NCBI RefSeq assembly: GCF_037975245.1
Contig: NC_092577.1
Span: forward strand, 139,501-203,500
Source of the DNA: Apostichopus japonicus
Lineage: Eukaryota > Echinodermata > Holothuroidea > Aspidochirotida > Stichopodidae
Length of the DNA: 64,000 nucleotides
Direction: 5' to 3'
Part shown: in pieces, positions 26,401 through 41,400 of the stretch
Layout: the number at the start of each line of letters is the position of its first letter
Numbering within the stretch: the stretch's first letter is position 1
Notes under the pieces: model-generated
What the model saw: only the letters and a program-made list of their open reading frames with translations
The model's database searches: none
Told to the model about the DNA's origin: nothing
Translations under genes and position numbers: made by a program

Positions 26401-29400
26401 CCAGCTACTTGCAAGTTGTCTCCCTACTAACTCCCCACACCCCCACTTCAGTCCCTGATGCTGACCCCTCCTTCCTATGTGTAGTTCCTTACCTCTGTCT
26501 AATCGCATCTAGTTTCTCCGGATTGTCAACAATGACATGAACTCCCAGGTGCATCTTAGCTTTCTGAAGGCTAAAATCTAAGAATGCAATTTTAGCGCCC
26601 GTAATCTTCTTCAACATTGCTGCAAGAAAGACAATAAAAATAATAACAGATTTTCACCTCCATTGTAGATTATATATAGCTACTAATACTACAACTGAGC
26701 AACAAATTAGAACAAAAGAGATGCAACAAAACATTAATATTTATGCACTCCTTTAGGATTAATAAAACATTTACATACTTTAGTAAGTCTAAAACACTTC
26801 CATAGGCTGCCACTTACACACACATGTGCTACCAGCCTGCCACACACATCCACAGGCTACCCCAAACATGTGCTGCCAGCCTGCCTCACTCAACAGGCTG
26901 CCACGAACATACACATGTGCTGCCAGCCTACCTCACACATCCACAGGCTGCCACTAACACGTGTACACATGTGCTACCAGCCTGCCACACACATCCACAG
27001 GCTACCCTGTACATGTGCTGCCAGCCTGTCTCACTCAACAGGCTGCAAGGAACATACACATGGGTTGCCAGCCTACCTCACACATCCACAGGCTGCCACT
27101 AACACGTGTACACATGTGCTACCAGCCTGCCACACACATCCTCAGGCTATCCCGTACATGTGTTGCCAGCCTGCCTCACTCAACAGGCTGCCAGGAACAT
27201 ACACATGGGTTGCCAGCCTACCTCACACATCCACAGGCTGCCACTAACACGTGTACACATGTGCTATCAGCCTGCCACACACATCCACAGGCTACCCCGT
27301 ACATATTCTGCCAGCCTACCTCACACATCCACAGGCTGCCACTTACACACATGTGCTACCAGCCTGCCACACACATCCTCAGGCTATCCCGTACATGTGC
27401 TGCTAGCCTGCCTCACTCAACAGACTGCCAGGAACATACACATGGGTTGCCAGCCTACCTCACACATCCACAGGCTGCCACTAACACACACATGTGCTAC
27501 CAGCCTGCCACACACATCCACAGGCTACCCCGTACATGTGCTGCCAGTCTGTCTCACTCAACAGGCTGCCACGAACATACACATGGGTTGCCAGCCTGCC
27601 ACACACAACCACAGGCTACCCCGTACATGTGTTGCCAGCCTGCCTCACTCAACAGGCTGCCACGAACATACACATGGGTTGCCAGCCTACCTCACACATC
27701 CACAGGCTGCCACGAACATACACATGGGTTGCCAGCCTGCCACACACATCCACAGGCTGCCACGATTATATACATGTGCTGCCAGCCTACCTCACACATC
27801 CACAGGCTGCCACTAACACGTGTACACATGTGCTATCAGCCTGCCACATACATCCACAGGCTGCCCTGTAAATGTGCTGCCAGTCTGCCTCACTCAACAG
27901 GTTGCCACAAACATACACATTTACATAAGGAAAGGGACTCACCTTGAGAGGCAACTGTGCAGTTAAGAGCATAGCCATCTACCAAGATAGTATCCTTGGC
28001 ACTCTTGCCGTGAGCTTTAAGAAGATTTATGGCCTTGATTGGGCATTTGACAACTCCTTTGTTGTCTGTCATCTTCACAGCATTGGCAGCATCAACCACC
28101 ATGTTAGAGAAAAAATCAGCATCTCTGCAAAATAAGTCAGAAATGGAAAACATGCATTGCTTCCAAGACATAATAAGTGCAATTTTGAGATAGCATGTTC
28201 ACAACGTTTATACATCTTGAACTCTGCTGACCTCAAATGACCTTCAACTTCCACTAATCACAATCAGTTCCATCTACTAAATACGAGGCTCAAACAGACC
28301 AAGTAGACAATCCATCCATGTTGAGATATCATGTTTACAAAGTTTGCAGACTTTAGAGCACTCAAATCAAAGCGGCTTGCACTCAACACAGGGCATCCAT
28401 AAAATAATGTAGGTATCTTGCACTCAATTCAGGGCATCCATACAATACTGTAGGTGTCTTGCACTCAATTCAGGGCATCCATACAACACTGTAGGGGTGT
28501 TGCACTCAACACAGGGAATCCATACAATAATGTAGATATCTTGCACTCAATTCAGGGCATCCATACAATACTGTAGGTGTCTTGCACTAAATTCAGGGCA
28601 TCCATACAACACTGTAGGAGTGTTGCACTCAACACAGGGCATCCATACAATAATGCAGGTATCTTGCACTCAATGCAGGGCATCCATACAATACTGTAGG
28701 TATATTGGACTCAACACAGGGCATCCATACAATACTGTAGGTGTCTTGCACTCAATTCAGGGCATCCATACAATACTGTAGGTATATTGGACTCAACACA
28801 GGGCATCCATAGAACCACTGTAGGTATCTTGCACTCAATACAAGGCATCCATACAATACTTATTAGGTTGATCCAATTCCAATTTGCCTTTTAACAAATA
28901 TCCTTGTTCATCTGTTGCACTACACTCTAAAAAGAGGCTTCTTATACTCCATGTACACCATCCATATTCCTCTCACAATGCCTCTAATAATTTTAAGTAT
29001 GAAAATCAGACCATGATAAATAAATTTATATAAAGGAAGTTTCTACTGCCTATTTAGATCTTATGACTTCTACCTTTTGCTGATTTTGTTATCAAGCCTA
29101 CAGAAAATATCAGCTATTCTGTGCTGTTAAAAATGCTACTGCTGCACACACATATGTATACAAACCAATGCAACAATAACGATGTTCAACCACATATTGT
29201 AGAATTGTATACTCAGGTTACATCATCGCATGAAAGAGTATGCAATGAAAACAATTCCTGCAGCCTGAGTGAATTACTTAGAAGTTGTGAGAACAGAATC
29301 TTGCTAATTTGGCTTGATTGATGATTTCGAACATTGATGATGCTAAACTTGATGTTTAACTTGAGACGCCTTCAGGGTTATTCTGCTCAGGCTTTAGCAA

Positions 29401-32400
29401 CTTGATACGGCAGAGGACTGATGAAACTTGCTTTGTTGAAACAACTCAGTTATGTGAAGCGTTGCAATGTGGCTATAATGTGTTCAAGCTATTGCATATG
29501 TGGCTGTAATGGCTGTTGCAAGGTGGCTGTACTGTGGAGTTGTTGCTATGTGTTTGTAATGTGAAGCTGTTGCAAGGTGGCTGTACTGTGGAGTTGTTGC
29601 TATGTGTTTGTAATGTGAAGCTGTTGCAAGGTGGCTGTACTGTGGAGTTGTTGCTATGTGTTTGTAATGTGAAGCTGTTGCAAGGTGGCTGTATGGTGGA
29701 GTTGTTGCTATGTGTTTGTTATACCAAATTGATGCAAGGTGACTCTATTGTCAAGCATTTTCTGCATTTGATCAAATCACATAAGAGTATTATGAGGTAT
29801 AGAGTGGTTCTTGTATCTCACCTGCCAATGAGCTTGGATGACATGGAGGTCTTTGCAGCATTCACAACACTGTCTCTTCCCAGCTCATCAACACTGATGG
29901 TAAGATGTTCATTAATATACCTACAGGCTTCTCTGGAAAGACAAAAACAAACAATTAAACCATTTAGTATCTTGAATCAGGATATAAAAGTCTTTATTTC
30001 TATAATAAAGGTTCACTCCAAACAGTAATGTTTGCACCGACACTGAAATAACAAACATACAAGTAATAAAGGTTGCAGAACCTTGTGCTACACATATTTG
30101 AGGTTGGTTTAATATGAAGTGAGAATAAATGAGGCATACAAAAACTTTCTACTGGTGTCAAGGTTAAATATGTTATAAAAAGACAACTGGTTAAAATATT
30201 TGATTGCATGTTTATACAAAAAATGATAACTGAAAGACTTTTCACTTTCACAGAGTGTTGTAGCTGTCCAGTCTGCTGCATACTTACTTCACTGCACACG
30301 TAAGGAGACTAAAGTCCTCCTTAGATCTGTAGTAAGCTAAGATTTCCATTGACTAAGTTTCTCCTTAAATCTAACTGAAACTTGATTTATGGTCTGCATA
30401 CGTAAGGAGACTAAAGTCCTCCTTAGATCTGTAGTAAGCAAAGATTTCCATTGACTAAGTTTCTCCTTAAATCTGACTGAAACTTGATTTATGGTCTGAA
30501 CACGTAAGGAGACTAAAGTCCTCCTTAGATCTGTAGGAAGCTAAGATTTCCATTGACTAAGTTTCTCCTTAAATCTAACTGAAACTTGATTTATGGTCTG
30601 CATACGTAAGGAGCTAAAGTCCTCCTTAGATCTGTAGTAAGCTAAGATTTCCATTGACTAAGTTTCTCCTTAAATCTGACTGAAACTTGATTTATGCTCT
30701 GCAAACATAAGGAGACTAAAGTCCTCATTAGATCTGTAGTAAGCTAAGATTTCCATTGACTAAGTTTCTCCTTAAATCTGGCTGAAACTTGATTTATGCT
30801 CTGCAAACATAAGGAGACTAAAGTCCTCCTTAGATCTGTAGTAAGCTAAGATTTCCATTGACTAAGTTTCTCCTTAAATCTGACTGAAACTTGATTTATG
30901 CTCTGCAAACATAAGGAGACTAAAGTCCTCCTTAGACCCGTAGTAAGCTAAGATTTCCATTGACTAAGTTTCTCCTTAAATCTGACTGAAACTTGATTTA
31001 TGGTCTGAACACGTAAGAAGACTAAAGTCCTCCTTAGATTTGTAGGAAGCAAAGATTTCCATTGACTAAGTTTCTCCTTAAATCTAACTGAAACTTGATA
31101 TATGCTCTGCAAACATAAGGAGACTAAAGTCCTCCTTAGATCTGTAGAAAGCTAAGATTTCCATTGACTAAGTTTCTCCTTAAATCTGACTGAAACTTGA
31201 TTTATGCTCTGCAAACATAAGGAGACTAAAGTCCTCCTTAGATCTGTAGTAAGCTAAGATTTCCATTGACTAAGTATCTCCTTAAATCTGACTGAAACTT
31301 GATTTATGCTCTGCAAACATAAGGAGACTAAAGTCTCCTTAGATCTGTAGTAAGCTAAGATTTCCATTGACTAAGTTTCTCCTTAAATCTGGCAGAAACT
31401 TGATTTATGCTCTGCAAACATAAGGAGACTAAAGTCCTCCTTAGATCTGTAGTAAGCTAAGATTTCTAAGTTTCTCCTTAAATCTGACTGAAACTTGATT
31501 TATGGTCTGCATACGTAAGGAGCTAAGGTCCTCCTTAGATCTGTAGTAAGCTAAGATTTCCATTGACTAAGTTTCTCCTTAAATCTGACTGAAACTTGAT
31601 TTATGGTCTGCACACGTAAGGAGACTAAAGTCCTCCTTAGATCTGTAGTAAGCTAAGATTTCCATTGACTAAGTTTCTCCTTAAATCTGGCTGAAACTTG
31701 ATTTATGGTCTGCATACATAAGAAGCTTAAGTCCTCCTTAGATCTGTAGTAAGCTAAGATTTCCATTGACTAAGTTTCTCCTTAAATCTGACTGAAACTT
31801 GATTTATGCTCTGCAAACATAAGGAGACTAAAGTCCTCCTTAGATCTGTAGTAAGCTAAGATTTCTAAGTTTCTCCTTAAATCTGACTGAAACTTGATTT
31901 ATGGTCTGCATACGTAAGGAGACTAAAGTCCTCCTTAGATCTGTAGTAAGCTAAGATTTCCATTGACTAAGTTTCTCCTTAAATCTGGCTGAAACTTGAT
32001 TTATGGTCTGCATACATAAGAAGCTTAAGTCCTCCTTAGATCTGTAGTAAGCTAAGATTTCCATTGACTAAGTTTCTCCTTAAATCTGACTGAAACTTGA
32101 TTTATGGTCTGCACACATAAGGAGCTAAGGTCCTCCTTAGATCTGTAGTAAGCTAAGATTTCCATTGACTAAATTTCTCCTTAAATCTGACTGAAACTTG
32201 ATTTATGGTCTGCACACGTAAGGAGACTAAAGTCCTCCTTAGATCTGTAGTAAGCTAAGATTTCCATTGACTAAGTTTCTCCTTAAATCTGGCAGAAACT
32301 TGATTTATGCTCTGCAAACATAAGGAGACTAAAGTCCTCCTTAGATCTGTAGTAAGCTAATATTTCTAAGTTTCTCCTTAAATCTGACTGAAACTTGATT

Positions 32401-35400
32401 TATGGTCTGCATACATAAGAAGCTTAAGTCCTCCTTAGATCTGTAGTAAGCTAAGATTTCCATTGACTAAGTTTCTCCTTAAATCTGACTGAAACTTGAT
32501 TTATGGTCTGCACACATAAGGAGCTAAGGTCCTCCTTAGATCTGTAGTAAGCTAAGATTTCCATTGACTAAATTTCTCCTTAAATCTGACTGAAACTTGA
32601 TTTATGGTCTGCACACGTAAGGAGACTAAAGTCCTCCTTAGATCTGTAGTAAGCTAAGATTTCCATTGACTAAGTTTCTCCTTAAATCTGGCAGAAACTT
32701 GATTTATGCTCTGCAAACATAAGGAGACTAAAGTCCTCCTTAGATCTGTAGTAAGCTAAGATTTCTAAGATTCTCCTTAAATCTGACTGAAACTTGATTT
32801 ATGGTCTGCATACGTAAGGAGACTAAAGTCCTCCTTAGATCTGTAGTAAGCTAAGATTTCCATTGACTAAGTTTCTCCTTAAATCTAACTGAAACTTGAT
32901 TTATGGTCTGCATACATAAGAAGCTTAAGTCCTCCTTAGATCTGTAGTAAGCTAAGATTTCCATTGACTAAGTTTCTCCTTAAATCTGACTGAAACTTGA
33001 TTTATGGTCTGCACACATAAGGAGCTACAGTACTGATTTCGCTTAACTCCCGTTAAAATTCGTTGAAAGAAAAATAACCGAAATTCTTCGTTTTTTATCG
33101 AAATTCCCCGATTTTTATCGATTTTTATCGAATTTTATCGATTGGTTATACCAGTCATTTCCTTCGCGGAATTTTCAACGATGCGTTGAAATTCTTTTTT
33201 AAACGAAATAGAAGGTCAATATGTGGTTACGCGAAACGTCGGAAAACGCGTAACTTCGTTTATTAATATCAGTTAGACTTTGGTTCAGTCGTTTGAAAGA
33301 GGGAATATTTACAAAAGCATTCTCATGCTTAAATGAGTAGTAACACTCAAAGAAACGTGTAGTTAAACTGACGGGGGACGTTTTCTGACTGTGAACCCCA
33401 AACACAGTGACATAAGTCTTAACTTCGCCAGGAATTCGAGAGGCTGCAGTACAAGCTATGTACCACGAGGCACCCTACCAAATAAGTTGAAGTTCTGTTT
33501 AACCATTTAAATAACAATGAATGGACATATAAACTTGGTTTACTTGCAGATTACGAAAAACAGTTATTTTTAAGAGATGTAAATTTGGTTTTTTATGAGA
33601 GTTGAAGTATGAAACTTTGTTTTCGAGCGAAAACATATTACTTGAAGCAAAATAAAGATGCCCCGCCCATTCTGCGAGGACGCTTCCATTTTTCAAAGAG
33701 GCGTTTTCTCTTTTTATTTTTTCTATTTTGTTAACATTTTAAACATGAAAATTATTTAAAAATATGTGAAGAACTGAGTAATGTACTGCAAACTATCTAT
33801 AAAAAACAGAAAAACGATGTTTTAGGCATGAATAATGTGTTCAATATAACTAAAGTAGTAGGCCAATAGTCATAAGCTCATGATAGTGTCGTCAATTCGT
33901 TTTCTCAGTTTATATTTGAGACATATATCACCCGTGTACATCGATCAATGGCATGTTGAAATCCCGTGTGAAAATATGTTGACCCCAAAAGACGCAAATG
34001 GTCGTTCTAGAAAGTACCGTCATAACATTAACAACACAAGGCCAGTTTGCTCTCTCAGGTCTGCACGTGTACATCCATTTTTTCACACATGGTATTATGC
34101 TGTGCATGCATTGCGGGCGGGATTGCGGCAAACATAAAAGAAAATGAATGAAAATGAAAAACTTACGATATTTTTCACAAATATTGATGCTTAGATAAGT
34201 GCTTCCTCACAATCAACGAGCCGCCCTAAAATTCGCTCCGCTTACGTAAAACTTCTATATATATAACACATGGAAAAACCCGAGATTTTACACACATAAT
34301 TCCCACTGACATTGGTCACAGAACATAAGTAGGTCATTGAACTTTGCCCAAGTTCATCGCACCATGGGAACGACACAACACATTGAACATGATGTTACAT
34401 CTCCCGCCATCTGGACGCCGAGTGTAAATTTTGATGTTATATGCAAATTATGAATGGTACTGCGCAGCGCGATTAAAACTTAACCTGCGTAATTTGTTTT
34501 CTTAACATGACTTTTAATAAGTAGGCAGGAAAGGTGGGTAAGTTTACTAATTTAGGCGAGTTTTTGTTTAAAATCTTGTGATAGATAGACAAATATATTG
34601 TTTTTTTTTTCTTCAAAAGTTACGATGTTGCCGAAGGCCGAGTGATATAAATTCAGTGATCTGAACTTCTGAAGACCACGAATACTGATCATGTGTGTTA
34701 TTCTTTTCAGCAATTATTACACGAAAGGTTCGCAATATTATTGGGCCTAATTAGTAATTAACATACATTGGTCTTGTTGCCTGAATTGCTACCTGCTGGA
34801 AAAAAACTTAATTATTGTACTCATAATGTCCTATTTTCATTAATAGTCGAGTGACCGTGCGTCGAAAAAACCCTGATCGGGAAACAGCGTTTAAACGTTT
34901 AACCGACCGGCAGGCGATACGGTGAAACGGTTAGCGAAATATCTGTTAGGTCACACCCTTACTTAAACACACACAAAAACGATCTTATTGAATGAAAATA
35001 TACTAAAAACCATATCGCAAAAACACAAAATCGCTTATAACTCGAAAACGGAAGGAGATATCGACTTTTGTCGGCTGTATAGGGATTTCCTAAGCCGAAT
35101 TTTGATGCGCTCTATCCACCTGTGTCATTTATGAGCTTCTCTGACGTAAGCTGCAGTACGTAATTTCTCTATACCAGTTCCGCGAAATTTATTTACTGTA
35201 CGCAATAAGCATCGTTCGTTATGTTTTCTTTCACAACGAATATTCAAAGTTGTGCTCCACACGCTTCACAGATATTGTTTTATGTCGTTCATTTTCAATT
35301 TTACTTTAAAATTACCTTTTTCGAACGATGCATTGCATGCTTTATTAAACATTCCTGATAAGTAAAACTAAGGAAGGATATTCAAATATGTACTTTTTTC

Positions 35401-38400
35401 ATTTGATATGATTTTATGAGCTGTTCCACTTGAAAAACGATGATAAAACCGAAAAACAAAACATCTACTTCTCATGTGACGCATACCGGGAGACTCATAA
35501 AAACTCCCCCTTCTCATTAAATTAAATGTACATGCCGTCAGGCCAGTTGAAAGCCGTTAGGCCAGTTGAAAGCCCTCCCTACTAATGTTTGATCAGCTCT
35601 TCCCAATATACAATACTCAAATAAGCAATGAAAATATATTCATTTTCCACAGATTTCTACCCAACATGGGCCTCAAGTCACTGCTTTATTTTCTTAGTAG
35701 TCATGGAAACAATTGTTTGCAACTCTCTTGCTGGCCAGGTGTTTTCAAGTTTTATTAATAGCACGACTTCTGATTGGTTCATTCAAGATAAACTTTCTAT
35801 CCCTGCTGGATTGTTCTACTTATAATATGAATGAATATTTGGTTTTCAGGTAACATCCATTCCATTACGAACAGTAGGGGTAAAATAATGTTTGCTTCTA
35901 GAGGCAGCCAGCCATAGGTTCAGAAAAATACTATGCTAATTAACAGATGGTAGGCGTGAATTTGACAAAGCCAGGTTTATGATTGGACTAAGCCTCTCAA
36001 AAAAAGTTTGGTGGTGGGGATATCCAGGGTAGGGAATACACATGTTAGCAGCAAACTGCAGGTGGCCCAGACCCAGGCTGCGACCTAAATACCAGGGCAG
36101 TCCATCTGCATTCGCGGGCAACTTACAGTAACGGGTTAGGGGGAAAATAACAGGATGTTTTTTATTTTGCGTGCATTGAAGCTGGGGGAGATTTTTGGGA
36201 CGGAATGCGCTCTGAGAAAAGTTTGAAAGTGAGTGCGGTTCTGTAGTAAACGGTACTGTAGTACGTCAAGTAACACAGGAATTTATTGGAAATAAAGATC
36301 TCTTTGATATCCAGCTACGACTGTTTCATTGTGGATATTTTTTTTTATTTCTTGTTTTTCTGACGCTGCGTTCCTTGGTGAGCTAACCTAAACTTATCTT
36401 AGTTTAATACTAGCCTATAACTTAAGAGTCGTAGAATGTGCTTATTACGATCGATCAAGACTAGTTTTTATTATCCTAGCCAAATCATTTTTCAAACACC
36501 TAGTACAGAACTTACTCTACTGTATCTACAATCAAACTTTTGTAACATTTGTAATATTCCTCTACAACTTCTGGTAGAGTCTGAAAACGGCTGTAGTTAA
36601 ACTAAGGATTCAACGCAAGTCACAACCTTGATATGTCTAGAATTGCCTTTGCGGTTTTTGATCGCGATAACTTTCGTGGAAATTTCGTTGAAACTTCGTT
36701 GACAACCGTGCCCGCAGTAGTCTAAATCTTGTCAACGAAATTATTCGTTTTTAACCGATTTTCAACGTTTTTTATCGATTTTCAACGTTTGTTATCGATC
36801 GTTGATTTTTTTTCAACGGGAGTTAAGCGAAATCAGTACTGTAAAGTCCTCCTTAGATCTGTAGTAAGCTAAGATTTCCATTGACTCAGTTTCTCCTTAA
36901 ATCTGACTGAAACTTGATTTATGGTCTGCACACATAAGGAGCTAAGGTCCTCCTTAGATCTGTAGTAAGCTAAGATTTCCATTGACTAAGTATCTCCTTA
37001 AATCTGGCAGAAACTTGATTTATGGTCTGCACACATAAGGAGCTAAGGTCCTCCTTAGATCTGTAGTAAGCTAAGATTTCCATTGACTAAGTATCTCCTT
37101 AAATCTGGCAGAAACTTGATTTATGGCCTGCACACATAAGGAGCTAAAGTCCTCCTTTTGCCATACACTATTTACAGTAGTGTACATATGATGGTATAGA
37201 CATGACACAATGTATACTACTGTATGGTATGCAACTTTCATAACGTCTGTTAAAATGTTATAGGCTATAAATACACTGTGATGTCGGAAATCAATGTAAA
37301 GTAACAGTGCCTAGAGAGAAAATGCAAGAATAAAAATACTTCACTTTAACTAATTTTATTTAGCCCATTAAATTTTGTAGAAGATATTACTTATCGATCT
37401 TGATGTCACAAGAACATGACCTTTAAGGGCCTAATACACACATAACTAGACTTAAGTCCTCCTTAGATCTGAAGTAAGCTGATTTATTAAACTTAAGCCA
37501 GGTACAAGCTTTTAAAGTTAAGGTTAATTAAGATTCATTTTAAGCCAGGTGCAAGCTTATAAGGCTAATTAAGATTCATTTTAAGCCAGTTGCAAGCTTT
37601 TAAGTCTAATTATGATTCATTATAAACCAGGTACAAAATTTTAAGGCTAATTAAGATTAATTTTAAATCTTTATAGGTTCTGTACACATCAGAAATGGTT
37701 GAATCTGGTGTGGTGAAGGTTGACTTACTTGCATGCTAATCTGTAGCCACTGATGATTGTAGTTGGGTGAATCTTCTGTTTCACTAATTCATCGGCATTT
37801 TTTAGTAGCTCTGCTGCTATAAGAACCTGGAAAACAAACAAAAAGCATGATACCAGCCTCATATTATAATTTGGTATTATACTTGTAATGCTAGTAACAC
37901 ACCACTCAAACATTTGTAGATAAAATTTGGCTTGTTACTGGGGCTTGCAAGATGGCTAGAGCAACCAACCTATTCACTGTTCCTCCAATACTGTACACAA
38001 GGGCTTTTACTGTGGCCAGTAGCAAAGAAATTCCATGTTGCTCGGACTCCAAAATCTTTTTCATGACAACAAAGTTTGATAACGTTTTCATATTGCACCA
38101 TCATTCAAATGTAATATTACCTCCTTTAGGTGATTGCATACCTTTGCAATGAAGGTATGAACTGCTAAATATTCATGGATTTTGTGACATTTTTTATTTG
38201 TAGTACACAACTTAATTAAGGGTGAAAAGATTGCTTGGCTGTTATCTCAGTGATGCCCTTGTACTGCATCTTGAACAATCAATCTATCATTTTCAGCAAA
38301 ATCAGCAAAATATGACAAGGATTTGCTTCAATGTTGTCTTTGTAAAAACAGTTCCAGGAACCAGGTCCCACCATTCATTTGTCCCCTTAACAGAAGATGT

Positions 38401-41400
38401 GCCACATTTCTGCAGATACAGCTCTACTAGGAAGACCATTGTTAACTTGCACCCAGACTTGCAGAGACAATCATCTGAAGCATCATCTCATATTCTATAT
38501 CAGCTTGGCCTTTACATAGCATGTATATATGATAATCAGTGACACATTGGAACTAGTATGGAGAGGCCACATTTCTGCAGATACAGCTCTACTAGGAAGA
38601 CCATTGTTAACTTGCACCCAGACTTACGGGAACAATCATCTGAAGCATCATCTCATATTCTATATCAGCTTGGCCTTTACATAGCATGTTTATATGATAA
38701 TCAGTGACACATTGGAACTAGTATGGAGAGGTCAGAGATGCAAGTTGATGTTAAAATTAACTTCATGAGAAACTCAGAGAATGGTGCATTGTCTTGGCCA
38801 AGTATACCTGATGATTTTAGGGTGCCATTCCCAGCATGTACTTTGCCTTCTTGGCATCCCTAGGAAGGCAATACAAACTTTCCTCCAAAGACCCACAACA
38901 AGTGATGAAAGAGTTAATGGAAATGTAGCATTTTAAAAGCACAGCATCAGCACTAAATATTTATATAACACATGCTTCAGTAATAGGTCAGTATGCATTT
39001 CCAATAATTGCACATACATGCCCTGGAGGAGATGAAGGTTGATGCACACTGCAGGAGAGAATAGTACTACTGTAGTACCACTACTGTAGTACTACTACAG
39101 TATGTACAACTTTGGAAGAGTGTACGCTAAATAGGACTTTGGCATTGTTGTACTCCCCCAGTCTGCCTATATGTATTATTTTTTAACATTACACCATTGC
39201 ATACTTGCATGATTACCATGTAAGATGACAGGTTTAATGATTGCATGAATGCTTGATAAAGGACTTACCACTGAGGTGGTTCCATCTCCTACTTCTTGAT
39301 CTTGGAGATCAGCTAACTCCACCAATATCTTTGCTGATGGGTGTTCTACCTCTAATAATTTCAGAATTGTTGCCCCATCATTTGTAACTGTGACATCCTG
39401 ACAAAGAAAGAATGAGTTGTTAAGTTCTTTCTTTAGAAGTGACAGTACTGGTTATGCATTCCTATCAGTCTTTCATAATAAGATAATGTTCAATATGTAC
39501 ATGTATGAACTAAACCATTCTCCCACAGACTCACCCAAGTCTGCTACCATATGACATGTATGTATGAATTTAATCAGTCTCTCTCAGACTTCACCCAAGT
39601 CTGCTACCATATATACACTGTATGTATCAACTTAACCAGTCTCTCTCAGACTTAACCCAAGTCTGCTGCCATTCTGTATGTATGAACTTAACCAGTCTTA
39701 ATCAGACTTACCCAAGTCTGCTACAAGTACACAGATTTGGTTTTCCTTGTCAATTTATTCACTTTAATGACATTCTAAGTATTGCAGGACTTTCCTGATT
39801 CAAGGTTAAAGTTTAATGAATGCTTTGTAAGGGTTACAGGGAAAGTTAAGGTGTGTATATGTCAATTTTCCATTCAAGTCAGCCTCATCTCTACTGCTGT
39901 TCACACTGGCAAATGTCCATGTTTTTGGCAAACGTTGGTAAAACAATAATTGGTAAGCAAAGTCTTAGCAGTTCTATCAACACAGTACTACTCAGTTAAC
40001 TTTGCTCTACAGGATTGATGGAATGGACAACCCACAGGTTTTTCTTTCTTTGGTTGATGACAGCTGTCTGAAATCCAATAACAATACAATTCATTAGCTT
40101 GGCTAGTGCACCTTCATTTACTAAGTGATTTAAAAAAAAAAACATAGAAACATAAACATAGAATTAAAATACAAAAGTAAGTTGCAATCTTTACTTACCC
40201 CAACATCATCCACAAGCATCTTATCAAGTCCAACAGGACCAAGAGAACTCTTGACAATGTTGGCTATGGACGATGCCGCCATCACTGTAAGGTAAAGAAA
40301 GTAAAAGCATTGTCTCATTTCATGAATGATATGATCAACCTGAATATATTACAAAGTATTCTATCAGAGCTCAAATTAAGTAAAACACTTCATAAGTACA
40401 TACAGTAGCTTAATTATTCATGAAATGAGATTGACAAACGATTTCAGAAGTCAGGTGTTTTGTCCAGGGATGCCAGTTTGGCATTTTACAAGCCCCAAGA
40501 AACGACATATTTGGCATTTTTCAAATTAACTTTTCAATGAGTTCAAATAGCATTTGGGCTATTAATTTTTGTATCAGAAGCACTGGCAATCCGGTTTTTT
40601 CATGCTCACATTATATTGAGAACGATACTTTTGGCCGTGGAAAGCAGAATCATAACTAGGATTTTCAAAACTTGCACATCGGGAACACATCCAAAAGAAG
40701 ATCCAAACGCTCGTCCCTGCAATCTGGCATAAAACCTTGCATTTTAAACTTCCTTGTACAGTAACAGAGCATGCGTAGCGCTAATGACCCCTGAAGGCAC
40801 ATTCGTTTCAGTGTTGGAAAACCTTGCTTGATTTCAAATGAACACACTTCAAACAACTGTTGATTTCCCGCTGGTGTTCACCCACAAAGAATTTGGTGTT
40901 GGGTCCAGGGGTTAGCCATACGGGGGCAAAATTTTGGTATATTTGAATGTCTGGCGACAAACAAATCACAGCTGCATATGCAAAATGCTGACAAATTTTC
41001 AATTTACATTGTCATGAAACTGACTAAAAACATGAAAATGTCAAGTAAGAGTAGCTACATTTTGATTGTTTATTGGTATTCCTTGTGCTAGTGTCTTAAT
41101 TGTTAAGCACCTGTATACTTATGCTAAGAAGTTGATGTTTGAATTACTACAAATCGTCTTGTGCAAGCAGTTTCATACATATGAAGTGCGTGATTTTCGT
41201 AAATTTTAGTAGATAACATAAAATACACATCTTTTTTACTTCTTTTTTAAAATAGGGTCAAAACACTCCTGAAAATTGGTATTTAAAGAAAAATTGAAAT
41301 TTACCCACAGAAGTAAGATTTTTTAAGCTTAAGGGCGCTGTTCGTAAAACATACGACCTGCTGGACTATTTTTTTGCACTTTTCCAGTACAACTACCACT

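Noticed and set aside
26961-27947. 328-codon open frame on the plus strand
   Set aside because: It lies wholly in the 48-bp array of TCP1 intron 6, is cysteine/histidine/threonine-rich only because of the repeat, and has no splice or start context.
33199-36121. Small frames inside the 3.8-kb transposon considered as transposase
   Set aside because: All are under 90 codons with no DDE/D or zinc-binding pattern I can recognise.
37952-38542. Plus-strand frames of 66 and 106 codons in TCP1 intron 3
   Set aside because: No splice sites or start context, and the second is cut by a tandem duplication. Possibly a repeat-protein remnant, but I cannot support a gene.
39061-39110. TACTACTGTAGTACCACTAC palindromic stretch
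   Set aside because: A short imperfect microsatellite; it could form a hairpin, but nothing else sets it apart.
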